Source: Isotricha intestinalis (lineage: Eukaryota; Ciliophora; Litostomatea; Vestibuliferida; Isotrichidae). Taken from it: 47,665 bases of DNA. Below, in pieces: positions 37,964-47,635 of the stretch (its first letter is position 1; every line of letters starts with the position of its first letter). The stretch covers positions 1 to 47,665 of the forward strand of contig JAJJLU010003597.1 in the NCBI GenBank assembly GCA_023807065.1, given 5' to 3'. The position numbers and the translations under genes were made by a program. The notes beneath the pieces are model-generated. The model did no database searches. It saw nothing but the letters and a program-made list of their open reading frames with translations, and was not told where the DNA came from.

Positions 37964-39256
37964 ATGAAAGAAACAAATGAAATAAAATTAGATGAAGAAG
38001 AATTTTTTGAAAAACCAGCAGAAATAAATGAAGAATTATTGAAAAAAGAAACCGAAGATCAACTAAATATATTAACAAAAAAATACAACGCAGTACAAAA
38101 TATATCAAACGACACAATAATGGTAGCAAAATTTGATGAAGTTGGAGGTCATGTAACATATATAATAAAAGGTACAATATTTGAAAAAGAAATAAAAAGA
38201 AGATTTAAAGAATTTTTTGCTTTTTATGAAAAATTAAAACAAAAATGGCCTGGTATATATATTCCTCCAATTTCAAAAAAACAAGTTTTTTCAAATTTAG
38301 ATATAGAAACTTTAAAAAAGAGAAAAAATCAATTAGATAATTTTGTAAAGGAATTATATAAGATAACATATTTATTCGAAAGTGAAGAATCAAAAATTTT
38401 TTTTTCTCCTGAATATGGAGAAGATACAAATAATGATGTTATTAAAGCTTTGAATAAATTACCTATTTATACTAAGAGTGAAATGAGAGATAATTATGAA
38501 AAAAAAATTCAACCTTTTTATGCTGATTTAAAAAAAAAAGATTTTAATGATGAACAATATCAATATTGTATGCAATATATAGATAATTTTTTAAATAAAT
38601 TAACTCAATATAAAGAAATGTGTATTAAAATAAGTTCAGAAAAAGAAGAAATGATAAAAAATTCAAGTGAAACACTTCAATCATATGAAAATTTTGAGAA
38701 ATTAGCAGTTTCAGAATTTATAGAAAATAATAATTCAAAATTAATATTTTTCAATGCCTCAAATTTTAAATTAAATCAAGCTTTATTAGATTTTAAAAAA
38801 GGAATGAAAAATCCATATCAAGTTTTAGCAAGTTGGGTAAGACAAAAAGAAATTGAATTATTATCTATGAAAGAATCTTTAAATAAATATAATAAATTAT
38901 TTTCTGAAAAACAAAGTTTAATTAATGATTTACATTCTATTGAAAATAAAATTAATGATTTAAATCAAGGAAAAAAAGGATTTTTTGCTACTATTACTAT
39001 GCAAGATCCTGAGAAGTTAAAAGAAAAATACAATAGTGAAAAAACTGCTAAAGAAAATGATATTGCTGATATGGAAAAAATGATTGAAATTTTAAAGGAT
39101 TATTATTCTTTTTATATTTATGATTTTTTTAAACTTTTAAAAATTAGTCTTTATGATTTAATGAAAAATTTTGCTGATTGTAATCTAAGTAATTGCATTA
39201 AAATTTCAGAATTTTGGTTAAAAGTTCAAGTTGAAGAAAATCAAATAAATAATTAA
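37964..39256 (+). CDS. PX-BAR sorting nexin
   Basis: 430 aa, TAA stop. The PX domain lies at ~47-148: a beta-rich start, basic EIKRRFKEFFAFYEKL (R79/R80, equivalent of the RR-Y/F-xxF phosphoinositide motif), the proline loop IYIPPISKK (Pro101-102) and LKKRKNQLDNFV (R120). A long helical region at ~190-415 corresponds to a BAR/Vps5-type dimer, with the conserved-looking FNASNFKLNQALLDFKKGM and NPYQVLASWVRQKEIEL. Such proteins bind PI3P on endosomes and bend membranes in retromer-type recycling; SNX1/2/Vps5-like is the nearest group I would name. No transmembrane segment. The start lies after ~350 bp of spacer. Confidence 0.88.
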   Translation: MKETNEIKLDEEEFFEKPAEINEELLKKETEDQLNILTKKYNAVQNISNDTIMVAKFDEVGGHVTYIIKGTIFEKEIKRRFKEFFAFYEKLKQKWPGIYIPPISKKQVFSNLDIETLKKRKNQLDNFVKELYKITYLFESEESKIFFSPEYGEDTNNDVIKALNKLPIYTKSEMRDNYEKKIQPFYADLKKKDFNDEQYQYCMQYIDNFLNKLTQYKEMCIKISSEKEEMIKNSSETLQSYENFEKLAVSEFIENNNSKLIFFNASNFKLNQALLDFKKGMKNPYQVLASWVRQKEIELLSMKESLNKYNKLFSEKQSLINDLHSIENKINDLNQGKKGFFATITMQDPEKLKEKYNSEKTAKENDIADMEKMIEILKDYYSFYIYDFFKLLKISLYDLMKNFADCNLSNCIKISEFWLKVQVEENQINN

Positions 39257-39507
39257 GAATTTATTTATAATTTAATAATAAATAAAAATTCATTTTCAAA
39301 ATTTAATATAATCATATATTAATCAAAAAATACAAAATCAAAAAAATCTTCTCTAAAATAAAATTAAGTTAAAAGTTTTATAATTCATAATTTAAACCAT
39401 TTTTTAATAAAGTTTATTAATTAAATTAAGTATTGTTCAATTTCAAAAAAAACAAATAAATACCATATTAAATTAAATAAATATATTTAAAATTACATTT
39501 TTTACAA

Positions 39508-40293
39508 TTAAACATATGGAGAAACTAATAATCCATTACTAAATTGTTCTAATTCATTTTTTGGAAATCTTTTATGAATTTTTTCTTTTTTAAAATGTTT
39601 AATAAAATTTCTATTATATTCAAATTGAGTAAACAAATCACTATTTAATTTTTTTTTATTTTTTTCATTAAAATAGTTTCTACTTTTATTTTCATTCGAA
39701 GTTAGATTTTTTATATGAGAAAATATATTTTTATAATTAAAAGGTTGAGATTTATAAAAATTATTATTGTCATTTTTAAAAGGAGAAACATTAATTCTTA
39801 AATTATTATGATAATTATTTCCTAAAATTCTATTAATTTTATTAACTTCTTTATAATTGATTTTAATATCTCCTTCTAAATTTTTTCTTATTGAATCAAT
39901 ATTTTTCATAGATCTTTCTCTTGATGAATTATTTCTAAAAATGATACTATAATTAGGAGAAATATTATAAGATTTATTTCTTTTATAATCAAAAGTATTC
40001 TGTAATTTATTATGAAAATCTTTCATTGTTAAATTTCCATTTAAAATATCATCAACGTGATTTCTTTTTAAATCATAATAAAAATGACACTTTTGTTCAA
40101 TTGAATATTCTGGTTTTAAAAATGACTTTTCATATGGATTTGAATAATTCATTGTTGATGAAAAACTTCGTTTTAAATCTTCTATTCTTCTTTGATTATT
40201 TAAATTTGTTATTGATATTGTTTTTAAATTTACTTTTCCTTGTTTATTTTTCCTTTTTGATATTATTGTTGAAAAAAAATTTGAATCCAACAT
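39508..40293 (-). CDS. Hypothetical basic protein
   Basis: 261 aa, TAA stop. The N-terminus MLDSNFFSTIISKRKNKQG is followed by Lys/Arg/Asn/Ser-rich sequence; residues ~57-110 (YEKSFLKPEYSIEQKCHFYY … LNGNLTMKDFHNKLQ) look most ordered. No membrane segment, signal or enzyme motif. Predicted to be cytosolic or cytoskeletal from composition only. Family not recognised. It ends tail-to-tail with the sorting nexin gene (250 bp apart) and is divergent from the 663-aa gene. Confidence 0.65.
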   Translation of the reverse strand: MLDSNFFSTIISKRKNKQGKVNLKTISITNLNNQRRIEDLKRSFSSTMNYSNPYEKSFLKPEYSIEQKCHFYYDLKRNHVDDILNGNLTMKDFHNKLQNTFDYKRNKSYNISPNYSIIFRNNSSRERSMKNIDSIRKNLEGDIKINYKEVNKINRILGNNYHNNLRINVSPFKNDNNNFYKSQPFNYKNIFSHIKNLTSNENKSRNYFNEKNKKKLNSDLFTQFEYNRNFIKHFKKEKIHKRFPKNELEQFSNGLLVSPYV

Positions 40294-40484
40294 TTTATTA
40301 TTTGATATTGTATTTGATAAACTTTTTGAGAACTAAATATTTATAAATATATTTATTATACTATATCTGAGTTTGTTAAATACATGTTTTAAAAAATTAT
40401 TATTTTTCTTTTTATTGTTATAAATGAAAAAAATAAAATTTAAATATTAGTTTTTAATTTAAAAAATAATTAGTTTAATAAATT

Positions 40485-42476
40485 GTGAACATGCTTTCTT
40501 CAAAAAACTTAATTAAAAAAAATCAAAAAAACGATAATATATCTCAATCAAGGAACTCAATAAAAAGAAAAATAATTCAATATAGACAATATATATATAA
40601 GAAAATATCAAAAAAATATATCTCCACCAAACAATACATAATTAATATAATAAATAATATAATATATAATGAAAAAGCACATATTGTAGCAACCTTTAAA
40701 GATTATTTAATTTTAGATGATACAAATGAATTTTTAAAAAGATATTATACAGAATATGAAAGTAAAAATAGATTACCTAAATTCTTTGAATATTATGATA
40801 CTTATTCAAAAATTTATCCTAATTATACTTCACTTCCTGAAGGTAAATATATTTATAAAAATATTCTAAAAAAACAAAGAATGATTGATATTCAAGAAGA
40901 AATGGAAATTAATAATAAAAAGAATTATTCTATTAAAAGCTTTGAAGAAGTAAAAAAAGAAAATGATGTTTTTTCAACTGATGTTATTGATTCTATATTA
41001 AATGAAACAAATAAAGAAGAAATGGAAATATTATTTAATATTAATAGAGATAATTATTTAATTGAAGAACAGAAATTTAATGAAAAAGTTTTTGATTTAA
41101 TAGATTTAATTGAAAAATATGAAAATAGAAATAATAACGCATTTAGTTATATTAATATTGAAAATATTTCTCCAGATAATATAAGGAATGAATTAAATAA
41201 ATCTTCAAAAAATATTAAAACTCCTGTAAATATAAACAATTATATTTTTAAAAAATATTCAAATAATAATTCAATTACTAATTTAAAAAATAATGTTTCT
41301 TCAAATTTTTCTTTGATTTTTTCAAACAAATATAATAAAAAAAATAATTTTTTAAATTTACATTCTAATAAACATAATCCTTCAAGTAATAGTAATATAA
41401 TAAATGATAGTAATAATCCAAAAACAGATAGAACTTTAATTGAAAAAATAGAAAATAATCTTTTAAAATTAACTAAAAAAAATATAACAAATAATAAAAA
41501 AAACTCAAGTTATTCTCAAAAAAAAAATATGAGAGAAAATTCATCTTTGTCAAAAAATAATATAAGTACAAATTCAAAAAAAACAAAGTATTCAACATCA
41601 AATAGTTATTATCATAATATATCAAAAAGTAATATTAGTTCAAAAAATGCTAATATACCATTAACATATAAATATAGTAAAAATAATCCAATAATGTCAT
41701 CTAATGAAAATTCAATGAAATCACCAATGGGTATTAAAAATAATAGTAAAAGTATTTCTGGTCAAAAAAGTCAAAATAATATTAATAATAAATCAAAAGT
41801 AAAAATAAATAATTTTAATAATAATAATTCTGGAACTTCAACAAGTCGAAAATGTGTGAATAATATTATTTATATTATTAATCAAAATCCTAAATTTACT
41901 ACAAATGTTACTTTCTATAATAATAATAATATTGATTATTTAAATAATAATTCAAATAGACCTAAATCAACAAGAACTACAATAAAACAAATTTATAAAA
42001 ATGAGAATAAAAAAAATATAAACTCAAAGGAAAAAAATAATATAAAAAATAAAGTTAAAAAAAGAAACCAAACTAAAATTATAAACTCTTCATCAGCAAC
42101 AAATAATTTATTAATGACAACAAGAGATGTTAATTATAAAGATATAAATATAAATATATTAAAAAACAGAATTAAAATAAATGAAAAAATGATTCATAGT
42201 AATAATAAAATTAATAATAATACTTTTAACAGTATTAATAATAATCAATGTAAAAATTTTAAACAATGTTCTGTTAGTAGAAATAAAAAAGGTGAGAATT
42301 ATAAAAATAATAATAATAATATTTCAATTAATAAAATTAGTAGAAATGATTCTTTATCTAAAATTGGGTTTTTAGATGTTGTAAGTATGAAAAAAAGAGT
42401 AATTAAAGGAATAAATATAAAAAATTTTGCTAAAGTTTTTAATGCAAATTTATCTCAACAATCAGCAAAAAAATGA
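40485..42476 (+). CDS. Hypothetical protein with conserved-looking N-terminal block
   Basis: 663 aa, ending in TGA, followed in frame by further codons to a TAA 22 codons on. Residues ~20-140 are aromatic-rich and look like a folded unit: ATFKDYLILDDTNEFLKRYY, then LPKFFEYYDTYSKIYPNYTSLPEGKYIYKNI. I have an impression of this block in other ciliate proteins but cannot name a domain. Residues ~230-600 are Asn/Ser/Lys low complexity with many AAT runs. The last ~30 residues (DSLSKIGFLDVVSMKKRVIKG) may be a short docking motif. No membrane segment. Function unknown. Confidence 0.72.
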   Translation: MNMLSSKNLIKKNQKNDNISQSRNSIKRKIIQYRQYIYKKISKKYISTKQYIINIINNIIYNEKAHIVATFKDYLILDDTNEFLKRYYTEYESKNRLPKFFEYYDTYSKIYPNYTSLPEGKYIYKNILKKQRMIDIQEEMEINNKKNYSIKSFEEVKKENDVFSTDVIDSILNETNKEEMEILFNINRDNYLIEEQKFNEKVFDLIDLIEKYENRNNNAFSYINIENISPDNIRNELNKSSKNIKTPVNINNYIFKKYSNNNSITNLKNNVSSNFSLIFSNKYNKKNNFLNLHSNKHNPSSNSNIINDSNNPKTDRTLIEKIENNLLKLTKKNITNNKKNSSYSQKKNMRENSSLSKNNISTNSKKTKYSTSNSYYHNISKSNISSKNANIPLTYKYSKNNPIMSSNENSMKSPMGIKNNSKSISGQKSQNNINNKSKVKINNFNNNNSGTSTSRKCVNNIIYIINQNPKFTTNVTFYNNNNIDYLNNNSNRPKSTRTTIKQIYKNENKKNINSKEKNNIKNKVKKRNQTKIINSSSATNNLLMTTRDVNYKDININILKNRIKINEKMIHSNNKINNNTFNSINNNQCKNFKQCSVSRNKKGENYKNNNNNISINKISRNDSLSKIGFLDVVSMKKRVIKGINIKNFAKVFNANLSQQSAKK

Positions 42477-42581
42477 AAAAGAAATAAAAGAATATTTATC
42501 ATAAATAAAGAAAAAATTTTCATTATATTTATAAATAAAATTTAAATATAAAATAATTTTTGAAATTTATTAAAAATAAAA

Positions 42582-43433
42582 TTATAGTTCAGTTGGTTTT
42601 CTTTGAAAAAGAATAGATTTAGATTGTTTAATAAAAGGAAAACCAAGTGCATTAATAGTAATTCTTTTAGAACTATTAATTCTATTTTTAATTCTATTAA
42701 ATTTCATATTATAAATTTCATTTAATTTCCAATAATTATTTTCTTGATTTGGTTCAGTTTGAATTTGATAAGTGATAATTTCTTTAGGACCATTTAAAAT
42801 ATTATTTATTTCACTTATATTTGTTCCTTTTTGAATTAAATTAAAACAATTTTTAATTTGTTTTTTTTTTTTAAAATCTCTTGTTTTATAAAATAAATTA
42901 TATTTATTATTAAAATTGCTATTTGTTTGCTTATTTAAAGCAGTTACTAAATCAAGATCTGAATTTATAATTTCTTTTATTTTAGGTTTTAATTTTAATA
43001 TGTTATTTCTTATTGGAATCCTTGATTTAATATAATTATTATTTAATAAAATATCATGACTATTATTATTAATCATTTTTTTTGATTGATTATTTATATT
43101 TGATTCAGAATAAACACTATTTATTTTTTTTTGTGTGTTAAATGAATCAGCCTTATTTTCTGATAATTGAAGTAAATTTTTTTTAATATCTAAAAAAGAA
43201 GTTCTCTGTGTTAAAGGAGAAAAAAATTTTATATCTTTATTTTCTTTTTTTATTCTTTTTGGAGAATTTATTGTTATTTGTTTATTTATTTGTCTTTCTG
43301 TTTTTGGAAAATTAAAATATTTAGTGTTTGTTCCTATTGAATTGTCAATTAAGAGTTTTGATTTTAATTGATATTTAATTTTTTTTTTGTTGGAAATATT
43401 TAAAAAAATTTTTGAAACTTTGAAATTAGACAT
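42582..43433 (-). CDS. Hypothetical basic protein
   Basis: 283 aa, TAA stop. The whole protein is Lys/Asn/Ile/Ser-rich with little hydrophobic core; it has Ser-Pro sites (NSPKR, FSPLT) that could be phosphorylated. The C-terminal third (LNEIYNMKFNRIKNRINSSKRITINALGFPF) is the most ordered part. Not recognised. Tail-to-tail with the 663-aa gene at 105 bp. Low complexity makes distant homology hard to judge. Confidence 0.62.
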   Translation of the reverse strand: MSNFKVSKIFLNISNKKKIKYQLKSKLLIDNSIGTNTKYFNFPKTERQINKQITINSPKRIKKENKDIKFFSPLTQRTSFLDIKKNLLQLSENKADSFNTQKKINSVYSESNINNQSKKMINNNSHDILLNNNYIKSRIPIRNNILKLKPKIKEIINSDLDLVTALNKQTNSNFNNKYNLFYKTRDFKKKKQIKNCFNLIQKGTNISEINNILNGPKEIITYQIQTEPNQENNYWKLNEIYNMKFNRIKNRINSSKRITINALGFPFIKQSKSILFQRKPTEL

Positions 43434-44467
43434 TAAATATTGTTTTTATTATTTAAACAAATATGCTTAAGATTATAAAAAAATTATATAAGGAGTTAAA
43501 AGAAAAATATAAAAAAAAAAAAATAATTATGAAAAAAATAATGAAAGATAATAATAATGAAGTTTAAAATTAAAAAATTAAAAATTAATAAAAGAAATTC
43601 AATTGATTCAAGAAAAAATAAAGAAAAAACTTAACACTTCTTTTTTAACTAAAAATAATAAAATGTAAAATATTAAAATCATAGAATGAAGATTTAGATA
43701 TTTATAATAAAAAAGAAAATAAAATTATTATTATTGAATAAAGAAAAAAAAGATAAAACACTTTAATTAAATGTTTAATTGAAAAAAATATTTCTTTTCA
43801 TTTATTGCCTTCAAAAAATATTTTTCTTAATTTTAAAAGAAATACAAAATATGAAAATAAATTGTTGTCTGATAATGTTGATGAAATTTCATATAACACC
43901 TAAAAAAAAGAAAATTAATTATTCAAAGATTATTAAAATTAAAATATACATAATTAAGTATTTTATTTATTATATTAATAAAAAGATGAGAGGAAGGAAA
44001 AAATCTATTTTTAAACTTAATAAAAAAAAGTAATGTTAGTCGAAAAAATTATATTAATTTAGATATTTCAAAAAAAAGTTAAACTAAATAACCCAAAAAA
44101 TTAAGAAAAATATTTAAAAAGATTCAAATATTTTTAAAAATGGGTTTTATTGCTTGTCTTTGAATGATTTTTATTTTTCATAAAAGCATTGATTTTAGTG
44201 AAACTAGACTATATTCAAATTATTTGTAATAGGAAATAAATATTTATTAAAAATAAAAATAAAGGAAACAAGAATATAAAATTAAATAATATTAACTGAA
44301 ACCCATAAATAATTTTTATAAAATTCCAAAATTAATCAAAACTTCAGATAAAAAACTAAAAAAATATATTATAAATAAATTTTCTTCAAAAAATAATAAA
44401 TACAAAAATAAAATATAAAAATAATATAATTTAAAAATATTTATAAAAAAATAAACATTAAATTAAC
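43434..44467 (+). pseudogene. 1-kb gene-free stretch with ghost coding frame
   Basis: No intact gene. On the plus strand the frame at 43757-43900 is open for 48 codons (SFHLLPSKNIFLNFKRNTKY, ENKLLSDNVDEISYNT). It continues to ~44031 as readable pieces (KKEN, LFKDY, DERKEKIYF) separated only by TAA. In 43781-44010 I count about 12 G at codon position 1 against 2 and 6 at positions 2 and 3, which is a coding-type bias. No CAA is present in that frame. An overlapping frame starting at a TTG (43779) has no ATG near its start and looks like a shadow. From ~44100 to 44467 the sequence is plain AT-rich spacer and the 3' flank of PKA-R. Confidence 0.3.
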
Positions 44468-45805
44468 TCACATATTATATTTCTGATACATTTCTGAATT
44501 TCTTTTAAGTAACTTTTCCAAAGGCCCTAAAAGTCTTTTAAAAGCTAATCTGTCCAAAGTAATTAATTTACATTTAGTTTTGGCAATAACACTGGCAGCT
44601 CTAGGTTCATCTCTTAATAAAGCAAGTTCTCCAAAATAATCTCCACTTTTATATTCTTTAACAATAACTTCTTTTTCTCCTTCATGAAAAACCTTAGAAG
44701 CATAAGCTTCTCCTTCATCTAAAATATAAAATTTATCTCCAATTTCATTTTGTTTAATAATAAAATCTCCTTTATCAGCTTTTTCACTTTTAACAGCATC
44801 ACAAATTTGTCCTAATTCATAAGCATCAATAGTACTTAAAATATGAACATTTTTTAAAGAATTTTCATATCTTTCTCTTTTTTTAACAGCAGCTTCTTTT
44901 ACAATATTATTAAAAGTAGCTCTATCAAGTGCCCATAATAAGCAATCAGTTTTAGCTTTAATAGTTGCAGCTCTTGGGGCATTATATAAGAGTGCTAATT
45001 CACCAAATGATTCTCCAGGTTTATAATTTTTTAAAAAAGTTGGTTTGTCACCTTTTTTAAATGTTTTCTCGCAATCTAATTCACCTGTATCTACTAAATA
45101 TACTACATCACCTTCTTCTCCTTCTTTTATAACATATTCACCACTTTTATATTTCTTCTCCTCAAATGCATCTATTACTGTCTCCATATCTTGATCTTCT
45201 AATGAATTAAATATAAAACTTTGTAAACAACGATTTTTTATTGTTTCCTTTTGAATCTCTGTTTTTGGTATTACTCGAGGCTTAAAATCTGATTTTTTAT
45301 TAAATATTCCAAATACTTCTGCTGATACACTTGAACGTTGACCTTTCTTTATTATTTTATTCCTCTGTTCTTTTAATTGTAGATCAAATTCTTCCTGAGA
45401 TATATCATCTTCTTTTTCACTATTTGATACTGAAAAATTCTCCTCTGAGTCTTTTTTCGATAATGATGATAGTGATTTTTTATCTTCATTCTCTTTTGTT
45501 ATTGATAGTTTTGGATTTTTTAATTTTTCTTCTTCATCATCTTCTTCTTCATCTCTTTCTTCTTTTTTCTTCTCTTTTGGAGATGCTTGGAATTCTTTTT
45601 CTTGCTTTTGGTATTTTTTTATTTCTTTTCTTAAATTCTCTAATTCCTCTCTTTCTCCATTCGAAGTTATATCTGTTCCTTGAGTGTAGTTCAATAACCA
45701 AGTTAACATAAAACGCATTGGTTCTTCAGGACATGTTTGTAGCATTGTGTTTACCATTGGTTCAAGTATTCCACGTACTTTTGTCTGAAGGTATTCTTCA
45801 GCCAT
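44468..45805 (-). CDS. PKA regulatory subunit
   Basis: 445 aa, ending in TGA. The N-terminal dimerisation/docking helix (residues ~4-40, VRGILEPMVNTMLQTCPEEP … FMLTWLLNY) resembles the RIIa domain. An acidic, Ser-rich linker follows to ~150. The inhibitor site is GQRSSVSAEVFG at ~155-166 with Ser159 at the phospho-position, so RII-like (a substrate rather than a pseudosubstrate), though the P-3 position is Gln. Two cAMP domains occupy ~195-315 and ~317-440, with FGELALLYNAPRAATI (R278) and FGELALLRDEPRAASV. Ala after the Arg is the cAMP-type residue. It holds the catalytic subunit inactive until cAMP binds. Expected in cytosol or cilia through docking proteins. Confidence 0.95.
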   Translation of the reverse strand: MAEEYLQTKVRGILEPMVNTMLQTCPEEPMRFMLTWLLNYTQGTDITSNGEREELENLRKEIKKYQKQEKEFQASPKEKKKEERDEEEDDEEEKLKNPKLSITKENEDKKSLSSLSKKDSEENFSVSNSEKEDDISQEEFDLQLKEQRNKIIKKGQRSSVSAEVFGIFNKKSDFKPRVIPKTEIQKETIKNRCLQSFIFNSLEDQDMETVIDAFEEKKYKSGEYVIKEGEEGDVVYLVDTGELDCEKTFKKGDKPTFLKNYKPGESFGELALLYNAPRAATIKAKTDCLLWALDRATFNNIVKEAAVKKRERYENSLKNVHILSTIDAYELGQICDAVKSEKADKGDFIIKQNEIGDKFYILDEGEAYASKVFHEGEKEVIVKEYKSGDYFGELALLRDEPRAASVIAKTKCKLITLDRLAFKRLLGPLEKLLKRNSEMYQKYNM

Positions 45806-45930
45806 TTTTTTAATTTTTATTTTTATACAAAGGAAATTTCAATATTAAAAAAATTGTATTATAAATAAAAGGAATAAATATATAAATTAAAAATAATAAT
45901 TAATGATAATCCATAAATTAAATCAAAAAA

Positions 45931-47517
45931 ATGGAAATAATTGCAACTCAGGTAATTCCCTCAATATTAACATTTGGTTTTACTTCTTTAATATCATATT
46001 TAGCAAAAAATGGGAAATTAAAAAACAAAACATATGAAGAAAGAAAAGAAATAATAAAAAAAGAATATATAAAATATTTAAAAAATGATTTAAAAAAAGT
46101 AAAAACACACTTTATATCCAAATTTATAACATCATCAGATCAAATAAAGAATTTAGACTCAATAGTAGAAACAGTCATAATTCAGGAAAATTTTCAAAGT
46201 AGAATATTAAATATAATAAAAGGGGACATGGGTAATTTTTCATTTACTTCAAATATAAATAATTTTAATGTATTAATATTAGGAAAAACAGGAGTTGGAA
46301 AAAGTACAATAATAAATACATTACTTCAATTAAAAGGAGAAAATGAAATTCCAACAAATTCAATTTTAGGTGATTCAGTAACAAAAGGACCTCCAAAACC
46401 TTATGTATCAAATAAATTTAATGGAATTAGATTTTATGATTCTGAAGGAATTAGTTTATCTAATGAAATGGATGCTTGTACTCAACAAATAACCAAATTT
46501 ATTAATGAACAACTTTTAACTAATAATCCAGATTTATTTATTAATTGTATTTGGTATTGTGTTAATGGAGAAAGATTTGAAGAAAGGGAATTAATATTTA
46601 TTAAAAATTTAATGGATATTTATACTGATGATAATTTACCTATTATTATTGTTTATACGAAAGCTGTTGATGAAAAAGTCGATAATACTATGATTGAGAA
46701 AATTAAAAAAAGATTTAATAATATTGGATTAAATGTTTCTATTTTAAAATGCTTAGCTAAAGATAAATATATTTATAACAATGGAAAAAATTATCTCTTT
46801 AAAGCTTTTGGTTTAAAAGAAATAATTAATGAAACTTTTACTAGATTACAATTTGCTGTTAAATCTTCATGTTTTCATTCTGTTAGAAGTCAATTGAAAA
46901 ATAGGTTTTTTGTAAATTTAAATTATAGATGTGAAGAATTAAGAAATATGTATTTAGAAGATATATGTAATTTTAAAGAATTACCTGTGATAAATTTATC
47001 TAATTTAGTTTATATTGCTCAAAAATTAATGTACAATAATAGAAAATTTATTTCTCAAGATTCAAAATTGGAAATGAAATATTTTATTGATAAATTATAT
47101 GATTATTGTTATACTACATTTAAACAATTTTTCTATGATTATATTAATGAAACATGTTCTAAATTAGCTTTGGAATATCTAGAAGTTAAAGAAAAAACTA
47201 AAAATTTTACTGATAGAATGGTTAAAATTTCTGAAGAAATGAATGGATTATTTAAATCTAATAATCAAATTACTGATTCTGAATTAATGCAAAGTAAAGA
47301 AGATATTTCTAATAGTATTGGAGCAGATTTAGAAAATGTTATTACTTCAGAATTAAATAAAGTTATGAACAATTTATTCATTGACTCTTTTCAAAGATCT
47401 TTAGAAAAAAATTTTGTTTTTGTTTTGGATAATATTAAAAAAGAAGAATTAAATATGAGAATTGCACAAGAAATTCAAATGAGGAGTGTTGATTTATTGA
47501 AAAAAATGAATAAATAA
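45931..47517 (+). CDS. Membrane-anchored P-loop GTPase
   Basis: 528 aa, TAA stop. A hydrophobic N-terminus (residues ~3-25, ATQVIPSILTFGFTSLISYLA) is probably a membrane anchor. The G domain spans ~112-300: G1 GKTGVGKST at 118-126, G3 DSEG at 170-173, and a G4-like VYTKAVDE at 241-248 (T-K-x-x-D instead of N/T-K-x-D). The overall pattern, including GDSVTKGP before G3, is like AIG1/GIMAP or Era-type septin-dynamin relatives, which are numerous in protists. The C-terminal ~230 residues are helical with no domain I know. A role at an internal membrane (lipid droplet, ER or vacuole) is inferred. Divergent from PKA-R, 125 bp apart. Confidence 0.85.
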   Translation: MEIIATQVIPSILTFGFTSLISYLAKNGKLKNKTYEERKEIIKKEYIKYLKNDLKKVKTHFISKFITSSDQIKNLDSIVETVIIQENFQSRILNIIKGDMGNFSFTSNINNFNVLILGKTGVGKSTIINTLLQLKGENEIPTNSILGDSVTKGPPKPYVSNKFNGIRFYDSEGISLSNEMDACTQQITKFINEQLLTNNPDLFINCIWYCVNGERFEERELIFIKNLMDIYTDDNLPIIIVYTKAVDEKVDNTMIEKIKKRFNNIGLNVSILKCLAKDKYIYNNGKNYLFKAFGLKEIINETFTRLQFAVKSSCFHSVRSQLKNRFFVNLNYRCEELRNMYLEDICNFKELPVINLSNLVYIAQKLMYNNRKFISQDSKLEMKYFIDKLYDYCYTTFKQFFYDYINETCSKLALEYLEVKEKTKNFTDRMVKISEEMNGLFKSNNQITDSELMQSKEDISNSIGADLENVITSELNKVMNNLFIDSFQRSLEKNFVFVLDNIKKEELNMRIAQEIQMRSVDLLKKMNK

Positions 47518-47635
47518 TATATTAATAGATAATAAATAAAAATTTTATTTATTATTTTCTTTTTATAAAATATTAATTATATAAAAAAGAAAATAATAAA
47601 TAAAATTTTTATTTATTATCTATTAATATATTATT
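47513..47635. repeat. Long AT-rich inverted repeat (55-bp arms)
   Basis: Left arm 47513-47567 and right arm 47580-47635 are reverse complements with a single one-base length difference in an A/T run; the loop is 12 bases. The left arm begins within the last two codons of the GTPase gene. Each arm also contains a smaller self-complementary core (AATAAATAAAAATTTTATTTATT type). Confidence 0.85.

Noticed and set aside
43779..44033. An 84-codon open frame beginning at TTG, hydrophobic then basic
   Set aside because: There is no ATG near its start, it overlaps the better ghost frame, and its composition is what an AT-rich shadow frame gives.
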